Notes: generated by a model from the letters alone, not told the origin. A stretch of DNA of 18,043 nt from Nitrososphaerales archaeon (GCA_030043455.1 JASHXQ010000060.1:1-18043), one strand, 5' to 3'. Counted from the first letter of the stretch, positions 1 through 8,235 are shown. A program made the numbers and translations.

Positions 1-26
1 TCGGGAAAAGTCCAGCTGCCTCGCTT

Positions 27-1271
27 TTGAGCCAGCTCCAATACTCTTTCAACCCGCCTCTGTCCAGCCTCTCTCTGAATTTCGATCAGCCGAGACGGAT
101 CATCTTCGGTCCAAAGTCCTCTGAACAGGTTGGAGCGGAAGCAAAGCGCCTCGGGGGCAAAAAAGTTCTGATCGTAACTGACACCAATGTGGAAAAAGCG
201 GGACTGTCGGGCAGAGTACAGGAGTTCCTGGAAACGGCGGGCTTGAAAACCGACACTTACAACAAGATCTCGTTCGAGCCCACTATGGAGAGCGTGCAAG
301 GTGCCGTCAAGGCGGCCAGAGATTCAGGGGATTACAATGCGGTGGTGGGTGTGGGTGGCGGCAGCGTTCTGGACACTTCCAAGATGGTAGCTAACATGCT
401 TACCAATCAGGGGGATCCGCGGACTTATCTGACCCCCACAGAAGACAAGTTCACTTCTCCCAGCGCTCCCAAGATCCTCATTCCAACTACGGCGGGAACT
501 GGGAGCGAGGTTTCCAACTATTCCGTGGTGATCGAAAAAGAGTCGATGTACAAGACCTGGGCTGCGAGCCCGAATCTCCTTGCGGAAGTCGCGATCGTGG
601 ATCCCTCGATGATGGTGACCTGTCCTCCCAGAGTCACCGCAGGCTGCGCCCTGGACGTCGGGGGCCACAATATCGAGGGCTTGATCAGCAAAGAATCGAA
701 CCCCATGTCCGATGGCTATGCTCTGGAGGCAGTAAAGCTCCTCTTCCGTCACGCGAGAAAAGCCTACAACAGTCCGGACGATCTCGAGGCCAGATCCGGC
801 ATGGCCATGGCGTCCACCTTCGGCGGGATTGTGATCGCTTTTCCCTGGATCGGTGGTCCGGCAATTTTAGGGCATTGCCTGGCTGAAGCCTTCGGCCCGA
901 AGTACGGAGTCCCCCATGGAGTTGCGGTGGGAATAGCCCTGCCCTACATGTTGAATTTCAATCTACCAGCTTGCACAGAAAAAGTGGCTTTCTTTTCCGA
1001 AGCTGTGGGATCGAGACGCTGGGGAAGGTCGGAAAGAGAGGCAGCCGAGCTTGTCCCACACGCGATCTTGCGGCTCATGAAAGATCTGGAGCTTCCCACG
1101 ACGCTGAAGCAGGTCAACTTTCCCAGAGCAGATCTTGTATCCTTTGCCGAATACATCGTCCGGGAGCGCCAGCAGATCTACAACCTGCCGCGGTATAACC
1201 CCAGAAGGCTAACCCTCGAAAATACGACTCAGCTCCTGACCGACATGTACGAAGGTGCTCTCGAAAACTAG
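27..1271 (+). CDS. Iron-containing alcohol dehydrogenase / hydroxyacid-oxoacid transhydrogenase-like
   Basis: Probable NAD(P)-dependent, metal-dependent cytosolic oxidoreductase acting on alcohols, aldehydes or hydroxyacids. Visible motifs are the dinucleotide-binding GGGS at residues 110-113 followed by LDTSK, TTAGTGSEV at 154-162, and all four expected metal ligands: D210, H214, H283 and H297 (in VPHG). The N-terminal part, with FEPT near residue 83, recalls hydroxyacid-oxoacid transhydrogenases (ADHFE1 type), but the substrate cannot be read from sequence. The start is uncertain: TTG at 27 is the first start codon in the window, yet the frame stays open to the left edge, so the gene may begin upstream. 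It converges with the DMT permease with only two bases between the stop codons. Family assignment is firm; the transhydrogenase activity is inference. Confidence 0.9.
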   Translation: MSQLQYSFNPPLSSLSLNFDQPRRIIFGPKSSEQVGAEAKRLGGKKVLIVTDTNVEKAGLSGRVQEFLETAGLKTDTYNKISFEPTMESVQGAVKAARDSGDYNAVVGVGGGSVLDTSKMVANMLTNQGDPRTYLTPTEDKFTSPSAPKILIPTTAGTGSEVSNYSVVIEKESMYKTWAASPNLLAEVAIVDPSMMVTCPPRVTAGCALDVGGHNIEGLISKESNPMSDGYALEAVKLLFRHARKAYNSPDDLEARSGMAMASTFGGIVIAFPWIGGPAILGHCLAEAFGPKYGVPHGVAVGIALPYMLNFNLPACTEKVAFFSEAVGSRRWGRSEREAAELVPHAILRLMKDLELPTTLKQVNFPRADLVSFAEYIVRERQQIYNLPRYNPRRLTLENTTQLLTDMYEGALEN

Positions 1272-1273
1272 GC

Positions 1274-2224
1274 CTAAGGAAGATCGTAACTGAACTCGCG
1301 CCGTACGCTTTCCGTCCTCGTCATGAGGTAAATCCCGATGAAGATAATTCCAATTGATACGATCTGATAAAACCCAATCTCCTCGTGAAGGATGACGTAA
1401 GCCGCCGCGAGGCCGAATAGAGAGGAGATCGGAAAGATCAAAGTAGACCGGATGGCTCCGAGCCACTTGAGCGCGAGGAAATTGAAGTAGAGCGCTCCAC
1501 CGAAGACAATAATTCCGATCAGGAAAATTTTTCCTACTTCCACGAGGTTCGAGGGAAAAGTGATCGCCAGATAGGCAGAGATCAAAAGAACGGGCCAAAC
1601 TATGCTCGAACGGAATACAATGAATCGTACAACGTCAATCCTCTCCGAGGCGTAGGTGATGATGTTGTTGTCTATCCCCCAGCACAGTCCGGACAGAAGA
1701 ATCAGTAAGTGGCCTGGTGCCAAGAAATCCAGCGTAGTACTCGAAAATTCCAGATTTGTGGCGACGACCACGACTCCTATCGCTACTAAAATGACCGCAA
1801 CCAGGCCCACTCGATTTAATTTTTCATGAAAGAGGAGCGACGCGATGACGATCGTAAAGACCATTTCCGCGTTCGCTAGAAGGGAAGCATCCGCGGCGGT
1901 CGTACTCTGGAGGCCAAAAAAATATGCGAGCGGCCCAACTATTCCTCCGACAAGAGAGCTCACAAGTACGATTCCATATATTCTGCGATGCTTGACTCCC
2001 GTCACTTGAGTTTGCTGAATTTTTCTAGCTTTTCTTGCGTTGGTCACTCCCAGTGGCGTGAATATGGCAAAGGGAGCGAGTGCACAGATGGCCGTGAAAA
2101 AAAGGGGGCTGACTGTGGAGATGACCGGCTTGGAGACCGTGGGAAATAGTCCGAGAAGAAAGCTGGTTACGACGACTGTAGCATAACCCAGGGTCATCGC
2201 TCGCTCGTTATTTGGTCTAGTCAT
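1274..2224 (-). CDS. EamA/DMT-family permease
   Basis: Integral membrane transporter of the drug/metabolite superfamily; substrate unknown. The 316 residues hold about ten hydrophobic segments arranged as two EamA repeats, roughly residues 12-156 and 168-306. The repeats are joined by a short hydrophilic stretch, which is the usual length and layout for the family. A basic loop lies near residues 62-80 (NARKARK region). The start is ATG at 2222-2224. Upstream on the minus strand there is only a weak A/T-rich patch about 26-34 bases before the start, so a promoter is not confidently called. The stop lies two bases from the stop of the dehydrogenase on the other strand, so the transcripts must overlap or terminate inside each other. 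Likely a metabolite exporter, by family only. Confidence 0.88.
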   Translation of the reverse strand: MTRPNNERAMTLGYATVVVTSFLLGLFPTVSKPVISTVSPLFFTAICALAPFAIFTPLGVTNARKARKIQQTQVTGVKHRRIYGIVLVSSLVGGIVGPLAYFFGLQSTTAADASLLANAEMVFTIVIASLLFHEKLNRVGLVAVILVAIGVVVVATNLEFSSTTLDFLAPGHLLILLSGLCWGIDNNIITYASERIDVVRFIVFRSSIVWPVLLISAYLAITFPSNLVEVGKIFLIGIIVFGGALYFNFLALKWLGAIRSTLIFPISSLFGLAAAYVILHEEIGFYQIVSIGIIFIGIYLMTRTESVRREFSYDLP

Positions 2225-2574
2225 CTTTGAGACTCTAGCCTGGGGAACGAAACTATGGAAAAGCCATCGAACAAGATCTAGAAAACTCTCCGACCTAAAT
2301 GGAAGATGGCAGCTCCGGTAGAGGGTCGATGAGCTGGATTAATGTCGTTTTTGGATGCCGGATCGAAAAACTGCCGGAAATTACTGATCAGAAAATCGGT
2401 CCGATCAAATTGAACGATTGTTGCGGAAAAATCAGAACCCTTGCAATTTCAGAAGTTATTGGCGGAGTTGATTGTAGCGAAAACAAAATTCTAGCAAGGA
2501 AGTCTGCAAAAGCTGATTCTTCTTTGAAAATCTATGTAATGGTTAAAATAACCCGCAGGCCAACAAAGTGTGTT
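2225..2574. other. Intergenic region without a convincing gene
   Basis: This 350-base stretch separates the divergent permease and GtrA-like genes. The GtrA frame is stop-free back to an ATG at 2299, but the 92 extra codons give a Cys-containing, low-complexity-free sequence with no membrane segment or known motif. A good TATA box sits inside it just before the ATG at 2575. I therefore read it as non-coding leader and promoter DNA. The half next to the GtrA gene is visibly richer in A/T than the flanking genes. Confidence 0.5.
2543..2550 (+). promoter_or_regulatory. TATA box for the GtrA-like gene
   Basis: TTAAAATA is centred about 28 bases before the ATG at 2575. That is the distance expected if transcription starts at or next to the start codon, so the mRNA would be leaderless. 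This spacing is the main reason for choosing 2575 over the in-frame ATG at 2299. Confidence 0.6.
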
Positions 2575-2865
2575 ATGTTCGACCTCAAAGACTACGCGAA
2601 AAAGGGGTTCAAGTTCATGGTCATTGGCGCGGTGGGGTCGGTAGTAAATCTTGGAGTGCTATACGCGCTTGTGCAGTACTTGAAACTCTATTACCTCTGG
2701 GCGGAAGTCATCGCCATCGTGGTAGCTTTTGCGGTGAATTACAACGGAAACATTCTGGTGAAGAACATCAATGTGAGCAAGAATGTCGCTCAGGAGCTAG
2801 CACCAACTCCCGAGATTATGAAATCTCAGAAATCTGAGGATGTCTCTCCAAAGTCGCCCGACTAG
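2575..2865 (+). CDS. Short GtrA-like membrane protein (two membrane segments)
   Basis: The first 65 residues resemble the start of GtrA-family proteins, small membrane proteins linked to lipid-bound sugar transfer and cell-surface polysaccharide synthesis. The pattern is FKFMVIGAVGSVVNLG, a membrane segment at about 13-34, a second at about 40-56, then a conserved-looking AVNYNGN stretch. GtrA proteins are normally near 120-130 residues with four membrane segments. This one is 96 residues and ends in a charged, Ser/Lys/Pro-rich tail (66-96) in place of segments three and four. I found no downstream continuation in other frames. The start is ATG 2575, supported by the TATA box at 2543-2550; an ATG at 2299 would add 92 unconvincing residues. 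No glycosyltransferase lies next to it. It may be a truncated relic or a genuine two-helix variant. Confidence 0.6.
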   Translation: MFDLKDYAKKGFKFMVIGAVGSVVNLGVLYALVQYLKLYYLWAEVIAIVVAFAVNYNGNILVKNINVSKNVAQELAPTPEIMKSQKSEDVSPKSPD

Positions 2866-2942
2866 TTAGTCCTGCTTGAGTCTTTTCAGTATCTTTTGCC
2901 TGGACTTGCTCCTCAGGCACTCTGCTGCTGGAGGGAATGAGA

Positions 2943-3833
2943 CTACAGGAATTTGTCAGCAAAGTCGCGCATGCTCTGGAGCTGGGTCTCAGCTGGAATT
3001 TTCCCATCTGGACTGGTGACTAGTACTGCCTTCGAGACGCCCAGTTTCTCCAGTTCCGAGATGATATTTTCGTTTTCTATCATGTTGCCAGAAACGATGA
3101 TCCGCTTTTCTCCAGTCGCTCCGACGTACTCTGACTCTTTCGCTTGAGTGTTCAAACCGATCCTTACGCAGATCTCCCTTTTCTCAGCTGACGGAGAGAT
3201 TTTTCTGAACTGACCCACCAGCTCGCGGAAGGAAGCGAGAGGAATAACGTTTGGGTGCCATGCATCTCCCAACTCCGCGGCTCTCTTCATCGCAGCTGGG
3301 CTGACCCCTCCGATCCAGATTACGATCGCCCTATCAACCGGCGCTGGCTCGAACACCCCATCATCGAAAGTAGCTTTCAATGCGCCACCGTAAAATTTCC
3401 CTTCGCCTTTCCAGAGATTTCGAAATAGAAGTATGGAATCGTTCAACATCTTTCCTCGACGGTGATAATCCGCACCTACGTTTCCAAATTCTTTTTCGTT
3501 CCAGCCGGAGGCCATAGCCAACAGGACGCGGCCTCCTCCGGCGAAGGCATCAATCGAGGCCAGCTGCTTTGCAGCTGCGACGGGATTTCGCATTCCGATG
3601 ATCAGGGAAGAAATGCCTAAATTGACTTTCTTTGTAAGCGGAGCAAGATACGCTAGGGTCGCGATACTATCGAAGATCTTCTCATAAGGAGTGCCACTAC
3701 CGCGAGACATGAGGATGTGATCAGTCGTCCAGAGCGACTCATACCCCAGTTTTTCCGCTTCAGTCGCGACGGACGTCAGTCCATCGAGAGAAAGAGCCTC
3801 TCCATAATTGGGCACGCCGATTCCAAATTTCAT
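2943..3833 (-). CDS. LLM-class (luciferase-like) F420-dependent oxidoreductase
   Basis: Cytosolic flavin/F420-dependent oxidoreductase with the bacterial-luciferase-like TIM barrel fold. The N-terminus MKFGIGVPNYG is the first strand. The stretch ESLWTTDHI near residue 32 is a typical F420-type LLM signature. The run VNLGISSLIIGMRNPVAAAKQLASID (about 70-95), then GGGRVLLAMASGWNEKEF, and the C-terminal IWIGGVSPAAMKRAAELGDAW are also classic. The 296 residues are near normal for the family. In archaea such proteins usually use coenzyme F420, but the substrate (alcohol, methylene-H4MPT or a hydride acceptor) cannot be told. The start is ATG at 3831-3833. It faces the GtrA-like gene tail to tail and is divergent from the secretion ATPase. 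No convincing TATA box is seen at the leaderless distance. Confidence 0.88.
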   Translation of the reverse strand: MKFGIGVPNYGEALSLDGLTSVATEAEKLGYESLWTTDHILMSRGSGTPYEKIFDSIATLAYLAPLTKKVNLGISSLIIGMRNPVAAAKQLASIDAFAGGGRVLLAMASGWNEKEFGNVGADYHRRGKMLNDSILLFRNLWKGEGKFYGGALKATFDDGVFEPAPVDRAIVIWIGGVSPAAMKRAAELGDAWHPNVIPLASFRELVGQFRKISPSAEKREICVRIGLNTQAKESEYVGATGEKRIIVSGNMIENENIISELEKLGVSKAVLVTSPDGKIPAETQLQSMRDFADKFL

Positions 3834-4215
3834 GGTCGAATATTCCTGATTCGAAGATCCCGAGAAATCACTGCATTTGGAAACATAAAGCAGTCTGCCC
3901 GAGTTGCTCGCTATCCAAAAACGAAGTTCGACCGCTGGAAAATTTGCCTAAAAATAGAGTTTTTACTCGCGATAAGTATTCGATATAGACTATTGAGGAA
4001 AGAGTAAATCACGGCGCTCAGAAGCTGGTGGTTGAGGCCGGCCACATGCAAGGGATTGATTCGGGCAAACCTTTTTTTCTTCGGCCGACTGGGCTTTCCG
4101 TTGCCAGCTTCTCGCTTCGAGGGATTTTGAGAGGGATTATGTCGCTCAGCTTCAATACTTGATTATTTTGGACATTTAGTGATTCTCTACTTAGTTTGGA
4201 TTTGATGTTTAAGAA
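3834..4215. other. Divergent intergenic region, possible small RNA
   Basis: This 382-base gap lies between the LLM oxidoreductase and the secretion ATPase. It holds a clear plus-strand TATA-like element, CTAAAAATA, at about 3951-3959. A G/C-rich segment follows at 4013-4065, including the palindrome GGCCGGCC, and then a run of seven T near 4071-4077. That order could be the promoter, body and T-rich terminator of a roughly 100-base RNA, or part of a long leader for the ATPase gene. No ORF here looks real, and no tRNA was recognised. Confidence 0.3.
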
Positions 4216-6198
4216 TTGGAGGAACCCCAGCCAGAGCAAAATGACCAGCCGGTCACAGCGCAGAATCCTCCGGGAACTGACACTAAGGTGGCATCGCCTC
4301 CCGAGGTAAAAAAGAAGAGATTTGCTTTTCCGAGTCTGGGGTTTGGCAAGAAAGATAAGCCCAAGCCTCAACCTTCCACTCCTATTGGTCAACCCAGTTC
4401 TCCGGCCAACTCATCAAACCAAACTGTCGTCCAATCAGGCTCTCAGCAAACCGCACTGGTGAAGAGGCCCCCGCCGCCTAAACTAGTCAGGTCCAACAAG
4501 CAGAGGCCCCCACTCCGCAAAGGCGACCCCAAGAAAAAACTAGGCTTAAAGGGAGGCGAAAGACTTCCCGACGAGCTAGTCCACGTCACCGGAAACCGAG
4601 TTCTGATTCCCAGTTTCGACGAGTTCGATCGTCTAAAGGACATTACCTATCCTGTAAAAGAGCCGTTCCAGTACGTGAATCTTGTGGAACGGGATGGAGA
4701 AGTGGTGTACAATGTTTTCGAGCCCCAGCTCACGAGACGCGAGAAGGCTATTCATAAGAAGATCATAACCGCGTACGACCTGCTCGTTAACGTCGGCACA
4801 GTTCTGATCGACGTAGAGGATCGCCTAAAATTCCTTGAAGAGACCTATAACGAGATTATAGATATTTACAACATCAAAATGTCCCCGGTAGAGTATCAGA
4901 GGATCCTCTACTACATTGAGAGAGATTACGTGAGATACGGAAAGGCAGATACTCTGATCAACGATCGCTTTATCGAAGACATCAGCTGCAACGGTCCGGA
5001 CAACCCGGTATACGTGTATCACCGGTTTTTCGAGTCCATTCGCACTAATGTCGTGTTCGGTGAACTGGAGCTTAACAATTTCATCCTACGGCTCTCTCAA
5101 CTTTCTGGCAGGCACATCTCCATACTGCAGCCCATCAGAGACGCGGCGCTTCCAGACGGTAGCCGAGTCAATATGACACTAGGCAAGGAAGTCACGAAGA
5201 AAGGTTCCACCTTCACCATCCGCAAATTCCGTTCCGAGCCAATCTCTCCAATCGAGATTGCCTCCCTGAAAACCGCGAGCACCCAGATGCTCGCCTATCT
5301 CTGGGTCCTTGTGGAATATGAGCAATCCTTCCTCATTTCCGGAGGCACTGCGTCTGGAAAAACCACTCTGCTCAACGCGATCAGTATGCTCATTCGGCCC
5401 GAAAACAAGATAGTTTCCGTGGAAGACACCCCCGAAATCAATCTCGCTCATCCGAACTGGATTCAGGCTGTGACCAGGGTGGGTTTTGGTGAAGCGGGCG
5501 GCGCAGGAAGTGTATCCGGAATCTCAGGGCTTTCCGGAGTTGGAGGGAAGGGAAAGAGCGCGGGTGACATTACTCTCTATGATCTCTTGATCGCGGCCCT
5601 CAGGCAACGGCCCGACTACATCATTGTAGGCGAAGTCAGAGGTGAGGAAGCTTACACTCTTTTCCAGGCAATCTCTGTCGGGCACGCCGCCATGGGTACT
5701 GTCCATGCGGCATCCATGGTGGAACTCCTCGCGAGGGTCGAATCCATGCCCATGAATGTGCCGCGAGTCCTCGTTGCAAACTTGGATATTGTCATCTTTC
5801 TTGCCGCTATTCGTAAGGGCGAGGAGAAAGTAAGAAGGGTCCGGGAGATTGTGGAAATTTTGGGAATTGATCCGGGCACCAAAGAACTGATCACTAACAC
5901 GGTCTTCCGCTGGGATCCGATTACAGACAAGGTAGAATACCTCGGCAGAAGTTTCATCATAGAGAAGCTGGCCAAGAATTTTGGAATTCCGAAAGATGAC
6001 CTCGATGCCGAAGTTGCAAAGAGAACTCAGCTTCTGGACGACCTCAAGAACAGAGGCGTGGTCAACTACAAGGAGGTCACAGAAGCAGTCAGACAGTACT
6101 ACTTGGAACGCGAGGCCATTGCGGTAGAGATGGTCAACCGGAAGAAGAGCTCCGGATCGAAACAGTCTGGCGAGGAACAAGCCCTGAACAAGCTCTGA
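4216..6198 (+). CDS. FlaI/TadA-type secretion ATPase
   Basis: Hexameric cytoplasmic ATPase expected to power an archaeal type IV pilus or related secretion machine. Residues 1 to about 113 form a Pro/Lys/Ser-rich, probably disordered tail. Then come the N-terminal domain and the catalytic core: Walker A GGTASGKTT from residue 376, an Asp box VSVEDTPE soon after 400, the Walker-B region IIVGEVRGEEA (Glu-473), and a His box GHAAMGTVHAAS near 489-500. Between Asp box and Walker B lies a Gly/Ser-rich insert (GEAGGAGSVSGISG onward) that I associate with thaumarchaeal members of the family. A stop at 4210-4212 leaves TTG 4216 as the only nearby in-frame start. The GGAGG starting at 4218 lies inside the gene and cannot act as its ribosome site, so translation is probably leaderless. 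The platform gene follows 23 bases later. Confidence 0.93.
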   Translation: MEEPQPEQNDQPVTAQNPPGTDTKVASPPEVKKKRFAFPSLGFGKKDKPKPQPSTPIGQPSSPANSSNQTVVQSGSQQTALVKRPPPPKLVRSNKQRPPLRKGDPKKKLGLKGGERLPDELVHVTGNRVLIPSFDEFDRLKDITYPVKEPFQYVNLVERDGEVVYNVFEPQLTRREKAIHKKIITAYDLLVNVGTVLIDVEDRLKFLEETYNEIIDIYNIKMSPVEYQRILYYIERDYVRYGKADTLINDRFIEDISCNGPDNPVYVYHRFFESIRTNVVFGELELNNFILRLSQLSGRHISILQPIRDAALPDGSRVNMTLGKEVTKKGSTFTIRKFRSEPISPIEIASLKTASTQMLAYLWVLVEYEQSFLISGGTASGKTTLLNAISMLIRPENKIVSVEDTPEINLAHPNWIQAVTRVGFGEAGGAGSVSGISGLSGVGGKGKSAGDITLYDLLIAALRQRPDYIIVGEVRGEEAYTLFQAISVGHAAMGTVHAASMVELLARVESMPMNVPRVLVANLDIVIFLAAIRKGEEKVRRVREIVEILGIDPGTKELITNTVFRWDPITDKVEYLGRSFIIEKLAKNFGIPKDDLDAEVAKRTQLLDDLKNRGVVNYKEVTEAVRQYYLEREAIAVEMVNRKKSSGSKQSGEEQALNKL

Positions 6199-6221
6199 TT
6201 ATGTGAGAGTGCGGGTTCTGG

Positions 6222-7157
6222 TTGGCACAAATTCAAACAACTGCCACGAAGGAAGACAAGAAGAAGAAGACTCAGAAGCCACAGACGAAAATTAGCTGGT
6301 GGAACAAGTTCAGCTACTTCCCCTTTAGATGGATCGATAACAAGCCACATCCCGGCATCCTGCAGATCCTGTACAAGGCGGATATCCAGATGTTGCCGGG
6401 AATGTTTCTCGGATCCATCGTACTCACAGCGATCATGGTCACGGTTGCCCTGCTTTTCGTATCTTGGTTTGTCTTCTCTTTAATCCTCAACAGCCCGCTC
6501 GCGCTGATTTTTGAGCTGGTCCTCCCACTCGCGGGTCTCGGTGCCTCTCTGGGCGCTCTGCCTCTAATCACACTAAACAAGATCACTGGTAAGCGGGTTA
6601 AGATCGACTCGGTGTTGCCCTTCGTCCTCGCCTACATGGCAACTCTCTCTAGTGCGGGAATGAACCCAGTGGAGACGATCAGGTCGGTGGGACTCAAAGA
6701 TTTCGGTCCAGTATCGCGGGAATTTCAGAAGATTTCTTATCGGTCCGACGTGCTTGGAGAAGATATCATCTCTGCGATCAATCACATCGCACTGAATACT
6801 CCTTCTGACACTCTGCGCGAATTGCTCATTGGCATGTCTAACATTATTATTTCAGGTGGCAGCCTCCGAACTTATTGTGAACAGGAGTCAAGGGAGCTCT
6901 TTACCCTAAAGCGAGCAAAGCTCAAGGGTTTCATCGATAGTCTGGCCGCTTTCAGTGAGGGCTACATCGGTGGGATCATAGTTTCGTTGATTATGGGCGT
7001 GATAGGAATCATCGTTCTGGGAGCGCTGGGCCTGAAAGTGCTGCCCTTTCTCACGACAGCGGACCTTTTCGACATCTTGATCTTCGTTCTGGTGCCGTTG
7101 ATCAACATCGTCTTTCTCGCGATGCTCGAGACCAGATTCTCCTCTGGAGAAGTCTGA
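6222..7157 (+). CDS. TadC-type secretion membrane platform (T2SF domain)
   Basis: Polytopic inner-membrane platform that would work with the ATPase encoded just upstream. A Lys-rich cytoplasmic N-terminus (1-40) is followed by two or three hydrophobic segments (about 60-125). A cytoplasmic helical domain containing SVLPFVLAYMATLSSAGMNPVETI is typical of T2SF/TadC proteins. Hydrophobic segments return from about residue 245. Only one T2SF unit is present, as in TadC-like rather than two-unit FlaJ proteins. The start is TTG 6222; an in-frame stop at 6204-6206 rules out an upstream start. The 23-base gap after the ATPase stop holds no clear promoter, so the two genes are probably co-transcribed. 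No pilin with a class III signal peptide and no prepilin peptidase are in the window. Confidence 0.88.
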   Translation: MAQIQTTATKEDKKKKTQKPQTKISWWNKFSYFPFRWIDNKPHPGILQILYKADIQMLPGMFLGSIVLTAIMVTVALLFVSWFVFSLILNSPLALIFELVLPLAGLGASLGALPLITLNKITGKRVKIDSVLPFVLAYMATLSSAGMNPVETIRSVGLKDFGPVSREFQKISYRSDVLGEDIISAINHIALNTPSDTLRELLIGMSNIIISGGSLRTYCEQESRELFTLKRAKLKGFIDSLAAFSEGYIGGIIVSLIMGVIGIIVLGALGLKVLPFLTTADLFDILIFVLVPLINIVFLAMLETRFSSGEV

Positions 7158-7194
7158 TTCCAAACTTCTCTGACTAGACAATACGCATCGGTCC

Positions 7195-7208
7195 GAATAA
7201 ACGAAATA
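7195..7208 (+). promoter_or_regulatory. Candidate TATA box for the zinc-ribbon membrane protein
   Basis: The A-rich stretch GAATAAACGAAATA lies about 26-39 bases before the TTG at 7234, matching a leaderless or nearly leaderless start. The sequence is not an ideal TATA match. Read-through from the platform gene remains possible. Confidence 0.35.
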
Positions 7209-7233
7209 CTGGAAGCGACCAACTCCTCTTGCT

Positions 7234-7983
7234 TTGATCGATCTATCTTTTGCGATCACACCTCTCGCGATTCGGTCGTTAATTCCGAGGATCGCGTCCG
7301 CAGGCGCGGCTCTCGTCGCATTAGTCATTGCACTTGCCCTAATTTTTGCGGGCCGTTTCTTAGTCCGGGTCATCGCTTTTCTTGCTGTAGGAGTTGCCGT
7401 GGGCTCTGCTGGAGCAGCCTTTGGAGCCACCTACCTCGGAGTCGTAGGTCTCGTTCTGGGCGGAGTCATCGGTTTCTTTGTGGGAGGCTTTCTCAGTCTC
7501 TTCCTGCTGCCATTGGCTATCGGTTTCGCAACGGGCTTGGTGGTCTATCATCTAATGCAGACGTTTGTCGACATCTACGTACTTTCACTGATCCTTGGTA
7601 TAATCTTCTTCGTGATCGGAATTTTTCTATCCCTAAAATTGCTAGCTCTCGCCGCCGTGGTTTTTGGAAGTTTGTTACTTTTTGATGTCTTGATCTTCTT
7701 TCATTTCCCCGGAGTGTTCGCCCTGCCGATTGCGATCCTGATGGGCGTCATTGGTTTCTGGGTTCAGGACGGCTTTGAGAGTAAAGGCCGGCAGGGATCT
7801 AAATTCTCTTCTTGGAGCAAGAGTTCTCCTCCGGCCTCTACTGTCCAGGTGAATCCATCCGCTCCTTCGCCCCCAACCTCCACCAGCCCGAGCACTAGTC
7901 GGTACTGCTCTTATTGCGGCTCTAGGGTGGACAATCCGGCAGCGGTTTACTGCCCTAACTGTGGCGCGAGTCTTGGAAACTAA
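7234..7983 (+). CDS. Multi-pass membrane protein with C-terminal zinc ribbon (DUF4203/TMEM198-like)
   Basis: Function unknown. Residues 20-178 form about seven closely spaced hydrophobic segments, rich in Gly and Ala. The middle part (VGSAGAAFGATYLGVVGLVLGG onward) resembles the DUF4203/TMEM198-like fold. A Ser/Pro-rich linker at about 184-222 then leads to a zinc ribbon with two CxxC knuckles, C225/C228 and C240/C243 (YCSYCGS and YCPNCGA). The linker and ribbon should lie in the cytoplasm, where the ribbon could bind protein or nucleic acid. The start is TTG 7234; the frame is closed by a stop at 7198-7200. The gene lies 76 bases after the secretion platform on the same strand, which hints at, but does not prove, a role with that machine. 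Confidence 0.75.
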   Translation: MIDLSFAITPLAIRSLIPRIASAGAALVALVIALALIFAGRFLVRVIAFLAVGVAVGSAGAAFGATYLGVVGLVLGGVIGFFVGGFLSLFLLPLAIGFATGLVVYHLMQTFVDIYVLSLILGIIFFVIGIFLSLKLLALAAVVFGSLLLFDVLIFFHFPGVFALPIAILMGVIGFWVQDGFESKGRQGSKFSSWSKSSPPASTVQVNPSAPSPPTSTSPSTSRYCSYCGSRVDNPAAVYCPNCGASLGN

Positions 7984-8138
7984 ATCTCTCTGATTATCAT
8001 GGATGATCCTTGCACCGTTACTTTGTCCAATGGATCAAGTAAGATGAAGGGGTAGTCGCTCGGAAAAGTTCGGTTCATTTTGCCAAATTGGTTAGCAGGT
8101 TTTCGTGATTCCTTCGAAGCCCCCTCAACGGGAAAACA

Positions 8139-8149
8139 TATCGACGATA
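8139..8149. promoter_or_regulatory. Short palindrome, candidate operator upstream of RHH gene 1
   Basis: TATCGACGATA is a perfect inverted repeat of five bases around one central base, about 90 bases before the RHH start. Together with its downstream flank it resembles the repeat at 9709-9725 upstream of the phosphodiesterase gene: the two share TATCGAC, then R, AT, one differing base, and GA. Its role as a binding site for the RHH proteins is inference. Confidence 0.35.
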
Positions 8150-8212
8150 GAATAGGGACTCCGGAAATGAGACCCGTATTAGTGTAAACAGGATCTTAGA
8201 TCACGGCAGATT

Positions 8213-8225
8213 CATATACATAAAT
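8213..8225 (+). promoter_or_regulatory. Candidate TATA box for RHH gene 1
   Basis: CATATACATAAAT lies about 11-23 bases before ATG 8236. It is the only clearly TATA-like stretch close to the gene. The distance is slightly short for a leaderless transcript. Confidence 0.45.
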
Positions 8226-8235
8226 TTGCACTTTC

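Larger units (their letters stand above)
7984..8235. other. Intergenic region upstream of the first RHH gene
   Basis: No gene is seen. The region holds an 11-base palindrome at 8139-8149 and a TATA-like stretch at 8213-8225, each listed separately. There is no recognisable tRNA. Confidence 0.45.

Noticed and set aside
324..752. Minus-strand frame of 142 codons inside the dehydrogenase
   Set aside because: His-rich antisense shadow of a gene with intact active-site motifs.
2299..2574. Upstream in-frame extension of the GtrA-like gene to ATG 2299
   Set aside because: The added 92 residues show no motif, and a TATA box lies 28 bases before the ATG at 2575.
4218..4242. GGAGG followed by an ATG at 4241 as a Shine-Dalgarno start for the ATPase
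   Set aside because: That ATG is out of frame with the ATPase and the GGAGG lies after the TTG start.
4018..4392. Minus-strand frame of 124 codons overlapping the start of the secretion ATPase
   Set aside because: Basic, motif-free translation, antisense to a strong gene.
5524..6180. Minus-strand frame of 218 codons inside the secretion ATPase
   Set aside because: Antisense to conserved ATPase motifs; the translation resembles no protein.
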